NCBI RefSeq assembly: GCF_016808335.1
Contig: NC_053141.1
Location: forward strand, 23,860,261-23,924,260
From: Panicum virgatum
Lineage: Eukaryota > Streptophyta > Magnoliopsida > Poales > Poaceae
Length of the DNA: 64,000 bases
Reading direction: 5' to 3'
Made by a program: the position numbers and the translations under genes. Below the pieces are notes generated by a model, which ran no database searches, was not told the DNA's origin, and worked only from the letters and a program-made list of their open reading frames with translations. Positions within the stretch are counted from its first letter, which is position 1. The number at the start of each line of letters is the position of its first letter. Shown here piece after piece: positions 11,254 to 22,700 of the stretch.

Positions 11254-12639
11254 CTGTCCCAACAAAAGACCGATAGATCAGCTGATGGTAACAAGAACTA
11301 CTAACTCTGGAACAGTGAAAGAAATGGCCAAAACTGTAGAGAACTTGCTTCAAAAATTCTCAAAAATTTACACAAGATCCCTCTGATATTAAGGAACAAT
11401 TCACCTAGTCATCACTAAGCTCAATTCGGATTCCATGGGGGTGATATGCTCAGGTATTCAGAGTGATGTCAACCAGGAAAACTGAGTGTCCAGAGAGGGT
11501 GTATTTTGACTATAACTCTCAACCCGGACGTCAAAATTTTTTCAAATTTTTATGGTAAGCTCATCACTTAGTTGTCTACAACTTTCATGTTGAACGATTT
11601 TTAGTTTGAACAACTTATAATGGTCGAAAAATTTCGTCTGTATAGACTGTTCAGAGTTAACAGTTTTACACAGGGTTGATCCAAAAATACAAATACCATG
11701 CTAGAAGGCTTCAAAAATTCTCAAATTTTTACAGCAGCTTGATAACTTAGGAAACATCATTTAGTCTTACTACCCCAAGTCGATTTGAGTAACTTATCAG
11801 AAGGTAAAAATTCGTGGAAACCAGGTGGCAGACTTTCTGGATACTCCCTAGGATAGTGTTTTAACTGATTTGCTTGCGATTTCCCCAGAGATTTATTTGC
11901 TAATCTTTTTGAGAATGAATGCAGAACCTATACGTCCTCACCAAGGAAAAATCGCCAAGTAATCTTGGTCTTACGCAATGACTTTGGTGGCATACATATT
12001 ACGTCTCTCACTATATAGCTACTCGATATAGCTAGATAGCCTGTAATTCGATTTCAAGTTAGCGTACCTGCAGAAGATTGACAGCATATAAAATGAACCT
12101 CTCGTGCCAGCACTCACGAAAGCGTCCCCATACATTACCGATCATTATAGAATCGGCATCCATACTATTACCGCCGTATGGACAACGTTAAGCATACGTT
12201 ATCGAAACAACGTATTGACTGAGTACCGTCTTTGACGGGGAATTGAATTCCAATTTTGAACCATTACTCCCCATATACTCAACCGAAGTTGGTATATGGG
12301 CAGCAGCTCAAGTAGGCCACTGCTTGAGCTTCAGCGTTCGGCTCGCATCACCGACGGGAAGGTCAGACTCCCTCAGCTGACTGAGTAAGCATACCTTCGT
12401 AGCGACGATGTAGTTGCAGAATTTAAATTGCGGAATTTAAATACTGAAAAGTAATGTGCTGGAAGTTAGCCATACAAAATAAGCCACCTGATTATACCCA
12501 AAAGATCCCCTAGGGCTTTACGTCCTAGACTTGTCCTTGGAGATCCTAAACTCTTTCAAAAACTTTAGTAGTTTTGAAGTCAAGTTTTGATTTATTGTTT
12601 TGAAAACCGAGGCTGTCATCTCTGGTAGGCTGTCTGCGA

Positions 12640-12651
12640 GCTCTGATACCA
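12640..12651 (-). other. Primer-binding site of element B
   Basis: The minus strand reads TGGTATCAGAGC two bases after the end of the 5' LTR. This is the standard complement of the 3' end of initiator methionine tRNA used by chromoviruses. Confidence 0.93.
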
Positions 12652-13014
12652 GCTGTGGCGGAACCACCCAAAACTACTGGGCCCGGGTGCACTGATCTTC
12701 GTTGCTAAGCAACTCTGACCCAATTTGGCACTCACCGGTAGTTCCTCGAGTGAAGCCTCGATAAAAGCCACGCTATTCCAGGATCAGCAGACAACACTCA
12801 CACGAAGGTGAGCCCAGAGATTACAACACAAACCATTTCATACATCTCAGAGTGATTGCAGCGGAAAGGAAAATTTATTACAAACCATGTTCAGACTAGT
12901 GAAGTACTAAGGAGTTCCAACTCCTCAAATTATTCAAGTATCAAAGTTCAGCGGAAGCATTAAAAGATAACTAACGAAATAACGTGACGCATCGGTAAAG
13001 CCCGTACGAATGCG

Positions 13015-13130
13015 TCACTCAGCGGGAGGGTGATTAGCACTAGCTGAAGGGCCATCCCACTCAACCGACCAACCCGGAGGCAGAGTACAAGGCCAAGTAA
13101 GACTCGCAAACAGATCTTCAAAGTTAGTAC
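13015..13130 (-). other. Putative last exon of B LTR transcript (5' LTR copy)
   Basis: Same sequence, acceptor and TGA stop as 1127-1242. In the 5' LTR it lies between the promoter and the PBS, so it would be part of any leader transcript of B. Confidence 0.4.
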
Positions 13131-14099
13131 CTGAAAAACAGTGCCACAAGCAAGGCTGAGTATACTAATACTCAGCAAGACTGACCCGTCTCCGGATATA
13201 ACATAGTCCGATAACTATACATGCAAGCTTTTTGGTTGGAGAGGTTTGTTTGCCAAAAATGCCGCTAAGTGTTGATCCTTACTTTCAGGTTTTACTTAGC
13301 CAGATTCTAGTGGAATCAACCATTCTAAGTTTGCAACTAACTCTACTCAAACATGGTAGAGCAACCATTTAATCAACCAGCAGTATTATCATCATCCTGT
13401 TCCACTTGTTACTCTATGTGACCGAAATCATTAAGCAATCTCATGCCGTGAGAGGCGGACGATTCCGAATCGAATTTCAACCTGGCCAGGGGAACCTAGA
13501 CCACACGCATGGGGATTGACTTCGCTCCCGCCCACGCTACTTTTCCCCTTTCTTTCCAGTCCGTGGATCCGGCACACCCTCCCCGACTACAGAGTCCGAC
13601 CACTCTGCACCCGTACGTCGCGACATAAAATAAACCCTACTTCTACCAGGAGGGTGCGAGATCGTTCCACTCGCCGGTCCAATCAGGTACTTAAGCTTAC
13701 CGATTACCATATTTCTCGGTATGTGGCTAGTACTTTCAAACGCTTAACAAAATGAGCCACACACCTCGACCTTAGCCATTTTTGACTATACCAGCGGGGT
13801 ATCACAACTACACAACCCCGCCCGTTGTCCTTACATTTCAACAGGAAATAAAGTCAGTACAATTCCTATTGCTCGCGAGAGGCAGAGAACCACTCGACTT
13901 CTACCGTGCCTATTTAGCATGGCAACTAGTCGATAAAAAGTTCCGGTATCAAACATAGGTTCCTATGGATCATGCATCTAGGGTTCTCGATCAACGCCTA
14001 GAGAACTTATATGCAGAAAACCAACTATTACCATACATTAGTAAATAGATAACAGAATGGTAATTCGGAAAAATAGTGGGATTATGCTCCGGGGCTTGC

Positions 14100-14243
14100 C
14101 TTCTTGGGCACTGTCAGGCAGAAAAACTTCGGGGGCTTGGCCCAGGTCTTGAGACAAGTTAGTACAGTTCAGATTAATCTCCTGCTCCGCACGAGAGTCC
14201 GCGGGCACCAGTTCGTAGTCTCCGTCCGCGAGATTAACCGTTT
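14100..14243 (-). other. Putative internal exon of B LTR transcript (5' LTR copy)
   Basis: Copy of 2212-2355 with identical acceptor and GC-type donor. Its frame joins that of 13130-13015 in phase 1. The GC-rich upstream segment ends in a candidate donor (CAGG followed by GTAGGT, near 15827) also in phase 1, although that upstream frame contains no ATG after the TATA box. Confidence 0.4.
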
Positions 14244-16262
14244 CTATATGCAATGCAAGATTATGAGTTATTCATGGATAACAATTTCTTTCCTTCACGA
14301 TAAAGTTGTAGTCCACGTAAGTTAATTTAGTGCCGATTTCACATTTCATTGCATGGGCAATCGTTTATAGAGTAGTAAGCATAACTATGGTTATTCATGA
14401 ATGAGTGGGGTTTTAGGTTTTCATTTTTAATTTCAACACATAACATGCTTTCATTATTTCTTAACATCACAACTACTAAAGAGCTAGTGATGAACACTAA
14501 AGTAACTCAGATTCAAAATAAGTAATTATGGTATAGATTTCAGCATTTAACCATAAAGCAAAAACTATAACTAATCATGCAAATGGATTACTCTAGTTAC
14601 TTCATATTTTTGTACAGAATGTTCCACATGGATTCTGATGCTACAAATTTTATGCAAGCAACTTCAAAGCATACACTCAGTACTGAAATTTTTCCAGATT
14701 TTATACACTTATATAGCAGAGGTGATAAAAAGATTAAAAACGGCAAGCCATTAACAAAGATTAAATCTACAGAAAGTTTTACTAAGGATTTGGTTCTCAA
14801 ATTTTTACCAGAGACTAGTACTGAGTTAAACATACTCCAGAAAATTTTTCAAGATTTAACTCACTATACTAAATTAGTTATTCAGTTAACTTAACATGAG
14901 TTTGCATAATTTTCTCAAGATGTATTTGACCAGCATTGCATCTGAACTTTTTATCAAGGGTAGAACATACTCTAAGCAAGATCATGCCCAAAAATAAAGA
15001 TCAGAAACATTGTAGATTTCTCAGAACAAAAAATAGTAACCCTAACCATAAGATGCTAAGCATGATTATTCGACAAAGCCAAACTCAGTAAATGCAGCTC
15101 AAAATTTTTATATAGGGACACAGAGCTAAAAAGAGACTCCAGAAATAAATATGGATTTTTCCGATCATAACAACTATATATGAGGAATTAAGTTGATTAA
15201 ACAAGCATAAATCATGGTATATAGCAAATGAACTCTAATAAATTTGAAATTTAGAGACTTACAGGGATTCAGTGGCACAAGACTGTAGTAAAATTTTCAG
15301 AGCAAGTTCATGTACATATTTTCCAGAATTAAATCGAGAGTGCTAACAATAGATTAGAGAATCTTGATTGTTCTAACCTGATAACTGTTTTGGTTTGATG
15401 TCATCTTTTTACTGTGATCTTAGCATCCCATTAGTTATAACATATCCAAAAATCAATGTCATTTGATGAGCAGAACTTCATGAACATGCATAAGGTGATT
15501 TTCTTAATCTTTTCCCTAGATTAAATTCGGTTGAGTTTCTGCAAATGTGAATGTTACAAAATTTGTAGATTTTGTTACAAGGATTCCAGATCAGTTGAGT
15601 TTGCATTTTTATGATTTTTCTGTGATTTGTTTCGCATTTTAGAAGTTCACTGGTATACACTGTAAAACTTGCAGAGACACCCTTGAACGAAAAAAAAGAA
15701 ATTACAACCGGGTCCTTCGCCGGCCTTCTCCGCCGTGGCATCTTGCCGGTGGTGTTCTGCGGTGCAGGGCTTACCGGGGCTGCCACGGGGAGGCGCGTGG
15801 GGGAGAAAGGATCGAGGAACACCTACCCTGGTCGACGTTCGAGCGATTGGAGCACAGGTTCAAGCTCGTCGGCGTTGATGGCGGGTCGGTTGTTCGGTTC
15901 GCCGGCGCTGGAGGCGAAGGAGGGCTTGGGGTAGGGGAACAAGGCGCGCACGAGCACCGCGTGAGCTCGTGGATGCTTCTGGGGTAGCTATCGGGCTCGG
16001 TCTTCCCCGGAGCTGGCCGGTCCGCGGTGAGCCCGAGCTCGCCGGCGGCGGCGCAAAAGGGGAACGGCGTCGGGAGGGGGTTTGGGTTCGATTCTGCGCG
16101 CGTGGAGCGTAACTGGGAGGTGGCGAAGCTGTTGCGGTGGTCAGAGGGGGCAATGTGGGGCTGGGCTAGCCGGTCCGCGCGAGCTGGATCTCGGCGGCCA
16201 TGGCGGAGCGGCGGGAGGAGGAAGAAGGGGAGAAGGGGCGCGACTGCGGGGGTTCTGGGGGT

Positions 16263-16270
16263 CTTTATAG
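16263..16270 (-). promoter_or_regulatory. TATA box of the B 5' LTR
   Basis: CTATAAAG on the minus strand about 775 bp into the LTR. It is the expected promoter for genomic RNA of B; transcription would start about 30 bp downstream at the edge of the GC-rich block. Confidence 0.6.
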
Positions 16271-17045
16271 GCCACAGAGCTCCTGGGTGAGGAAAGGAGT
16301 GACTGGGGGCGGTCGATTCGGCCTGGGCGAGTCGACGGCGAGCGGGCGGAGGAGGCAGCGGCGCGGCGCATGGCTGGGGGCGTCGTGGCGGCTCGGGAGC
16401 GGCCTGGGACGCGTGTGGGCGTGGGAGGGCGCCAAGGGGCAGGCCAGGTGGCGCTAAACGGTTTCCCCGGGTCCATTTGGCCGCGGGCGCGCGGTGGACG
16501 AGGTCCACCGGCGGCGTACGGCGGGCGGCGGGAAAACAGAGCACCGGGAGAGAGAGAGATGGAGATGGGGGCTCTTTTGTGATTTCTGAAATTTCCAGGG
16601 ACCTCTCGGTAAACTAAAATTTTCTCCTAATTAGAGGGCTCAAATGGAAAAGTGTTGAATACCATTTTTGCATAACTTTTCAAGATCTACAACTTTTGTG
16701 TTATGCAAATTTTCATTTGAAAATCACATTTTGAACTATTGGCACATTTGCATATTTGCACAAAAGGACTTTAGTTTTATTCAGTTTTTGACTTGATTTT
16801 GGCTGAAGTTCAATTGAGCACATGTCAATTGAAACACCTCTCATGAGCCAACAAAAATTTTGTGCACATTTTTGAATTAAATTTTGAGTAGCTTTTCACT
16901 CCTTTTTCTTTTTCCTTTAATTTCTTTTGTATGATTTGTCTTTTATTTGATCCTTTCTCTTTAAATTAATTTCTCAAATTTTTCTTTTAACTTTAACTAA
17001 GGTACATTGATTGGATTTAAAGGTGCTAACACCTGAGGTGTCACA

Positions 17046-17050
17046 CCTGA
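17046..17050. repeat. Right target-site duplication of element B (CCTGA)
   Basis: Second copy of the duplication at 761-765. Sequence of the A LTR resumes directly after it. Confidence 0.97.
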
Positions 17051-17734
17051 TCCAATCCCTGCCCGAATCAAGCCCCGGAGCACCGAGATTGGCGAAGTCC
17101 GGCGAGCCCCGTGTCGCGCCGCCGCGGAGCAGAGGACTCCGGTGACCTGCGCCGCCGCCCACGCCCCAAATGCCATTGACCGTCCGATCCGATAGACGCG
17201 GCCCAGATTAGATCCAGCACTCATAAAATCCTGGCCATCCGATCTAGATCTGACGGCCCCTGAGCGAAGATAACGGTTCAGCCTGTACTTCTTGCAAAAG
17301 AACCCCTACGTTTTCCTAGAATAAACCCGCGGTCCTGCTCAGTGTTAAAGTTTTCCCAAACAAGCCCAGAATTTTACACGCAGCCCCCTAGCCTTTCTGG
17401 AAATAGAACCCGCCGTCCATAGCTGCTGTTTTTACACGTTAGACCCTAGGTTTATCCTTTAATTACGTTTTAGCCCTCAGTTTTAGCAGAAAAGCCCCTG
17501 AAACTTCAGTTTTCTTACAAATAAGCCCCTGAACCTTGTTTTAGGCCTAGTTTATGCGTTTTAGCTCCGATTTTAGCGTTCTTTATATCCACGCGATCGT
17601 TGTAACGCATAGAATAGTTTTAGCTTAGTTTTTCTTGCTGTTTTTATGTATTGATGTACTGTTCTTTAGCTTTTTGTTAGAGTTTGCTTATATGCTTATT
17701 TCGTGCATTGTTTTGGCCATGTGTTCGTGAGTAG

Positions 17735-17824
17735 ACGTTGATCCATCTGAGGAGCCCCAGTACCAGTACCCGGAGCAGCCGTCTTCGGATCAGTTTGAGC
17801 AGCAGCCAGAGCAGTACGAGGAAG
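17735..17824 (+). other. Putative internal exon of A-family LTR transcript (A 5' LTR)
   Basis: A 90-nt segment follows the acceptor GTGAGTAG and ends GAAG before GCAAGT, a consensus GC-AG donor. It is phase 1 at both ends: two bases, 29 codons, one base. The reading frame is rich in Glu, Gln, Pro and Tyr (DPSEEPQYQYPEQ). Length is exactly 90 nt in all six family copies where it is visible, although flanking intron sequence varies in length. Coding status is inferred. Confidence 0.5.
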
Positions 17825-18875
17825 GCAAGTATAACATGAACAACCTATCACCTTTAATTACAATTTCATACTGCATTTTAATATTGTATGCCTTTAAGGA
17901 CTTTCCTAGCCACTTTATATCCTTTATATATACCTTTGGGTTGCATTTTGGTTAGTTGTGCTAGGTTGCTGCGCTATAACACATTTTGGTCCTTTTTAAT
18001 TAAATTGATTAATGGTTTACTTGAACTTAATTCTGAGAGTGGCCCTCTGTGTGGATGAGTGGCTCACGTCTCGTTAAAATATGTTTTTGTAGAAACATGG
18101 TTTAGGGGGCCAGCACGGTGCTTAGTGCTTGGTTGACCACTCTCCATAAGGACCGGTTCATAGAGCGACAACCTGGGACAACAGCGCTACCACAAGGCTA
18201 GAATGGGATAGACTTGGCGTAATAATTAGATCTTTTTGGTTTGGAGTAACTTACCTGCGGGGCAAGAGTAGTAAGCTTCAATGGTCCCTGCTCCTCCGGC
18301 TTGGTCTGTGCTTGGATTGCGCTCCTGTGCTTGTACCCCCGGAGGTGGGCCCCATCGTCGCCGACCTAACCCTCGCGGTTACGCCTTACCAACGAGATTC
18401 TTTGTAAAGGCCTCGTAGTGAGTCGCTGGCCATCTCACCTAAGGAAGTGTGATGAACAACCGGCGTAGCTCACGACTTGTGGGTAAAGATGTGCAACCTC
18501 TGCAGAGTGTAAAACTGATATACTAGCCGTGCTCACAGTTATGAGCGGCCCAGATCCTCCTTTTGATTAGTGAAGTTATCTCCTTCCTACGAGGGAGGTG
18601 CTTCTCGGGGTTTACCTTGGTGGCTTGGTTTTGGTTTGGTTTCTCAATAGTGACATGATTAAACTTGATTAATTACTATGTAACTGGGTTAATGGTAATT
18701 CATCAACTCGTAGTAAATAGCTTTAATAAAATTTTGCCAACACTTAAAAGCTAATGCAGTTGAATCAGCCAACCTTAGAGCCTCATAGTTTGTGTTATAC
18801 TTGTTGAGTACAAGTTGTGTACTCACCCTTGCCTCTTCTCTACTTTTTCCTCTTGGCCACGCTACTGCTGCTCAG

Positions 18876-18931
18876 TTCCTGCCGACACGAGGGAGTTCGT
18901 CCAGCGCTACCAGGACTACGAGGACTTCTAG
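18876..18931 (+). other. Putative last exon of A-family LTR transcript (A 5' LTR)
   Basis: A 56-nt segment follows the pyrimidine-rich acceptor ending CTGCTCAG. Its first two bases complete the codon split at 17824, then 17 sense codons (ending RYQDYEDF) and TAG at 18929-18931. The inferred intron is 1051 bp. An AATAAA lies 110 bp downstream. Length is 56 nt in all five family LTRs where it is present. Confidence 0.5.
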
Positions 18932-19040
18932 GCGTTCGTCTCCCAGTCGACGTCCCTGTGGCGCCCTGCTTCAGCTTCGGAGAGCTTTATCGTATTTTGT
19001 ACTTCGCTTCCGCTGTATCAGACATTTTTGTCATTAATGT

Positions 19041-19046
19041 AATAAA
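19041..19046 (+). terminator. Polyadenylation signal in the A LTR
   Basis: AATAAA lies 143 bp before the LTR end, in an AT-rich tract conserved in E (37613-37618) and, on the minus strand, in F (41262-41257). It probably sets the R/U5 boundary near the LTR end, so R would be unusually long. Confidence 0.5.
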
Positions 19047-19188
19047 TAACATTCGTATTCGCTTTATTATATCTTTTTACGTGATATGTGCTATGATATA
19101 CTGTTCATTCTGTTGTATATACGTGTGACTTGATCCTGGCACGTATATGATTGCTCGGTTTATGTTCTTTTATAAACCGGGTGTTACA

Positions 19189-19757
19189 GAGTGGTATCAG
19201 AGCCGTATCGACTGTAGGACGAAGCCTAGATAGAACTGGTCGAGTTTTAGGACTTCTTCTCTCCAATCCTTGCCTGCTGAAATTATTTTACTATTATACC
19301 CCTTGACTTCTATGACTTTTTACCCTTCTTGCCTTGATTTCTCTCTCTGAAGAATAGTTTTCGTAGATTTTGGCCTGAATCAGTCATCTGACCACCATGA
19401 GTTAGCTAGGTGACCCTTTTATAATAATACGATAGCACGTTCTGCGACGCGTTGTGTTAGTCGAGTCGTGTGTTAAACTCGGCTAAGTCGTGAAATTGTC
19501 CGCTTGTTATTATGCTTCATGCTTGATTTGGATTTTTGACTGATTGCATAGCTTAGTAGTTTAAATTTGTTTAAAGAAAATCACTCAGATGTTAAAGTTA
19601 ACTAATTAATAAAATGAGTTAGATCGTTGGGGGTAAAACAGTCCACTCTATCCTGTCAACTTTATCATGGCTGAGTCTTTTTCCGCAAAGAGTTATCATA
19701 TCCATCTGAGTTTATTCCTGCAATATCCTTACTCGTGAAATCTTTTGTTCAAATCAG
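19189..19757 (+). other. PBS (19192-19203) and leader of element A
   Basis: TGGTATCAGAGC begins three bases after the LTR and matches the initiator methionine tRNA 3' end. The remaining roughly 550 bp up to the gag ATG show no ORF. Element F has an equivalent 572-bp leader. Confidence 0.92.
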
Positions 19758-22700
19758 ATGGTGAACACCAGGAGCACCGGTTCCGGTTCTGGCCAGCAGC
19801 AGGGTCAGAACAACCAGGGTACCGGGATCCCGATGCCTCCGCCTTTGACTCCGGAGCAGTACTTCCAGCTCCAGATGCAGATGATGGCCACCCTGAACAA
19901 CACCGTTCAGGCTCTTCAGCAGGCTCACACTCAGCCTCCGCCTCCTCCACCGCCGCAGCCTCGCGACAGGCGTGCTGAGTTCCTGAGGGGTCACCCGCCG
20001 ACGTTCTCTCACACGTCCGACCCTCTTCAGGCTGACGACTGGCTCCGTGCAGTGGAGCGTCAGCTGGACATCGCCCAGTGCGATGATCGTGAGCGCGTCT
20101 TGTACGCAGCAGGACAGCTGCGAGGGGCAGCCTTAGACTGGTGGGAGTCCCACCCAGTTCATGACCGCGAGTCTCTCACTTGGCTCCAGTTCAGGGAGCG
20201 TTTCCGCAGCCACAACGTCCCCGCGGGCGTTATGAAGATGAAACAGAAGGAGTTCCTTGCACTGAAGCAGGTAACCTTAAATTTAATCATTCAGCGGTTT
20301 CTTTTGAGCTAATGCCCCTTGTTCTATCCTTATGAATCTTGAGTTAAACTTTCGATATCTATCTGTCTTTGTCAATTCAGGGGACTATGTCGGTCACGGA
20401 GTATCGTGATCATTTTCTTCAGCTGGCTCGCTACGCCCCTGCCGATGTTGCGGATGACCGCAAGAAGCAGGAGCACTTCATGGAGGGTCTTGAGGACTAT
20501 CTCCAGTACGCGCTGCTCAACCTCCGCTTCGACGACTTCAACCATCTGGTTGACAGCGCGCTCAACACTGAGCGCAAGCACCTGGAGATGGAGGACAAGA
20601 AGAGGAAGATTGTCCCCGTTGCTTCCGGCAGCAACACTCGCCCTCGACTCCAGCAGCCCCAGCAGTACCAGCAGCCTCAGTACCGGCCTCCTCAGCAGTA
20701 CCAGCAGAGGCCACCACAGCAGTACCCGCCTCGACAGCAGCAGCAGGCGGGGCAGGGCCAGAGGTTACCGGCACCTCCGGCTCGTGCTGCTCCACCGGCA
20801 CCGCAGGCCCCACGTCCGGCAGCTCCTACCGGACAGCAGGCTCAGGGACCTCCTCGCACCTGCTTTCACTGCGGCCAGCCGGGGCACTACGCCAACGCTT
20901 GCCCCCGGAAGGCGCAGGCGGGACAGCAGGGGCGCCCAGCTCAGCCTAGGGCGCCACTTCAGGGCAGAGTGAACCACGTGACGGCCGAGTCAGCGGCCGA
21001 GGCTCCCAACGTGGTTATTGGTACGTTCATGGTTAATTCATATCCAGCTACAGTGCTTTTTGATACTGGTGCTACGCATTCCTTCATTACTCAGTCTTTT
21101 GTCGAGCATCATGGTATTCATACTAGCACATTAAAGAGGTGCCTGTTAGTATCTTCACCGGGAGGACAGTTGAGGTCTCACACTTACTGCCCGAGAGTCA
21201 GTGTTTCTTTGAGGGGAGTAGAGTTCTGTACTGATCTGATGGTGCTAGACACCAAGGGCATTGATGTCATTCTGGGAATGGAGACTCTGGCCAAGTGGGG
21301 AGTTCGGATAGATTGTGCTCAGAGGACAATCTTGCTATCAGCTTCCAGTGGCCAAGAGGTTGTTATCAGTGCAGTAGAGCGTTCTGGATTTCTTCATCAG
21401 ATGGAGGCTAGACCCACGGACGGTATTCGCGTGGTGTCTGAATTCCCGGATGTCTTTCCGGATGATCTGCCAGGTATGCCGCCTGAACGCGCCATTGAGT
21501 TTTGTATTGATCTCTTGCCTGGCACAGCTCCTATTGCAAAGCGGCCCTACCGTATGGCACCTATAGAGCATGAAGAAGTAAAGAAGACTATTGATGAGTT
21601 GCTAGCCAAGGGCTATATCCGTCACAGCTTCTCTCCTTGGGCTTTTCCATTGTTGCTGGTAGATAAGAAAGATGGCTCGAAGAGGATGTGTGTGGATTAT
21701 CGGGAGCTGAATGCAGTCACTATCAAGAACAAGCATCCACTGCCCCGTATTGAGGATCTCTTCGATCTGCTTTGAGGTGCTCGTATATTCTCGAAGATTG
21801 ATCTTCGTTCGGGCTATTTTTAGCTGAGGATCCGTCCTGGGGATATTCCGAAGACGGCATTCACCTGCAAGTACGGGCTATATGAGTATACAGTCATGTC
21901 CTTCGGCTTGACTAATGCCCCGGCTTACTTCATGCATCTGATGAACATGGTCTTCATGGATTATCTGGATGTCTTCGTGGTGATTTTCATTGATGATATT
22001 CTGATCTTCTCCAAGACAGAAGAAGAGCATGAGGAGCATCTGAGACTCGTATTGCAGAGATTGAGAGAGCATCAGTTGTATGCCAAGTTCAGCAAGTGCG
22101 AGTTCTGGATTGACGAGGTGCCATTCCTCGGTCATGTTATCTCTCAGGGAGGCATTGCTGTTGATCCGAGCAAAGTGAAGGATGTGCTCGAGTGGGAGAC
22201 ACCGCAGACAGTAAAGGAAGTCAGGTCTTTCTTGGGCTTAGCTGGATATTATCGGAGATTCATTGAGAATTTCTCCAAGATCGCGAAGCCATTGACTTCC
22301 TTGCTAGAGAAAAATGTGGCTTTCGTGTGGACTGATGAGCGTCAGAGGGCCTTTGATGAGCTGAAGAAGAGGTTGACTACGGCGCCAGTCTTGACTCTGC
22401 CAGACCAGACGAAGAGGTTCACGGTATATTGTGATGCTTAGAAGGATGGTCTTGGGTGTGTTCTGATGCAGGAGGGCAGAGTGATTGCTTATGCTTCACG
22501 GCAGTTACGTCGGCATGAGTTGAATTATCCCACTCATGATCTTGAGTTAGCCGCAGTTGTGCATGCTCTGAAGATTTGGAGGCATTACTTGTATGGGCAG
22601 CGTTGTGATATCTACACTGATCACAAGAGCCTCAAGTACATTTTCACGCAGAATGAGCTGAACATGCGGCAGAGAAGATGGCTAGAGTTAGTCAAGGACT

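Larger units (their letters stand above)
9694..12653 (-). other. Leader of element B between PBS and gag
   Basis: This 2.96-kb stretch separates the 5' LTR from the gag ATG. It holds the PBS at its upstream end and one long ORF (11253-10354). The remainder (about 11270-12640 and 9700-10350) is AT-rich with no ORF I can support. The gag start would normally be far from the cap, so splicing or internal initiation is likely needed; I did not identify the splice sites. Confidence 0.8.
766..17045 (-). mobile_element. Element B: complete Tekay-type chromovirus inside the 5' LTR of A
   Basis: On the minus strand B reads 5' LTR (17045-12654), PBS, a 2.96-kb leader with an extra ORF, gag-pol (9693-5152), hairpin and PPT, and 3' LTR (5156-766). 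LTR lengths are 4392 and 4391 bp. By eye I count about seven substitutions plus one indel between them, which indicates a very recent insertion. The 5-bp duplication is intact, gag-pol is unbroken, and PBS and PPT are present, so B may still be competent. Total length is 16,280 bp, large for this clade because of the LTRs and leader. Confidence 0.96.
12654..17045 (-). repeat. 5' LTR of element B (4392 bp)
   Basis: Nearly identical to 766-5156; one extra A in an A run near 15693 explains the length difference. It starts at 17045 in element orientation and drives B through the TATA box at 16270-16263. It carries the same exon-like segments and the same GC-rich block as the 3' copy. Confidence 0.96.
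17046..19188 (+). repeat. 5' LTR of element A, right part
   Basis: Continues the LTR from the B insertion to GGTGTTACA at 19188. It is mainly AT-rich, with a stretch of degenerate repeats (about 17286-17545), the two exon-like segments (17735-17824 and 18876-18931) and a polyadenylation signal at 19041. With the left part and the unseen start, the full LTR is about 3.5 kb. Confidence 0.95.

Noticed and set aside
10504..11304. 266-codon ORF on the plus strand opposite the extra ORF of B
   Set aside because: Antisense to the element, with His/Val/Arg-rich composition expected from reading a GC-rich coding region backwards.
19192..19203. Possible tRNA gene fragments at TGGTATCAGAGC sites
   Set aside because: Only the primer-binding site is present, directly after LTR ends; no cloverleaf can be drawn.
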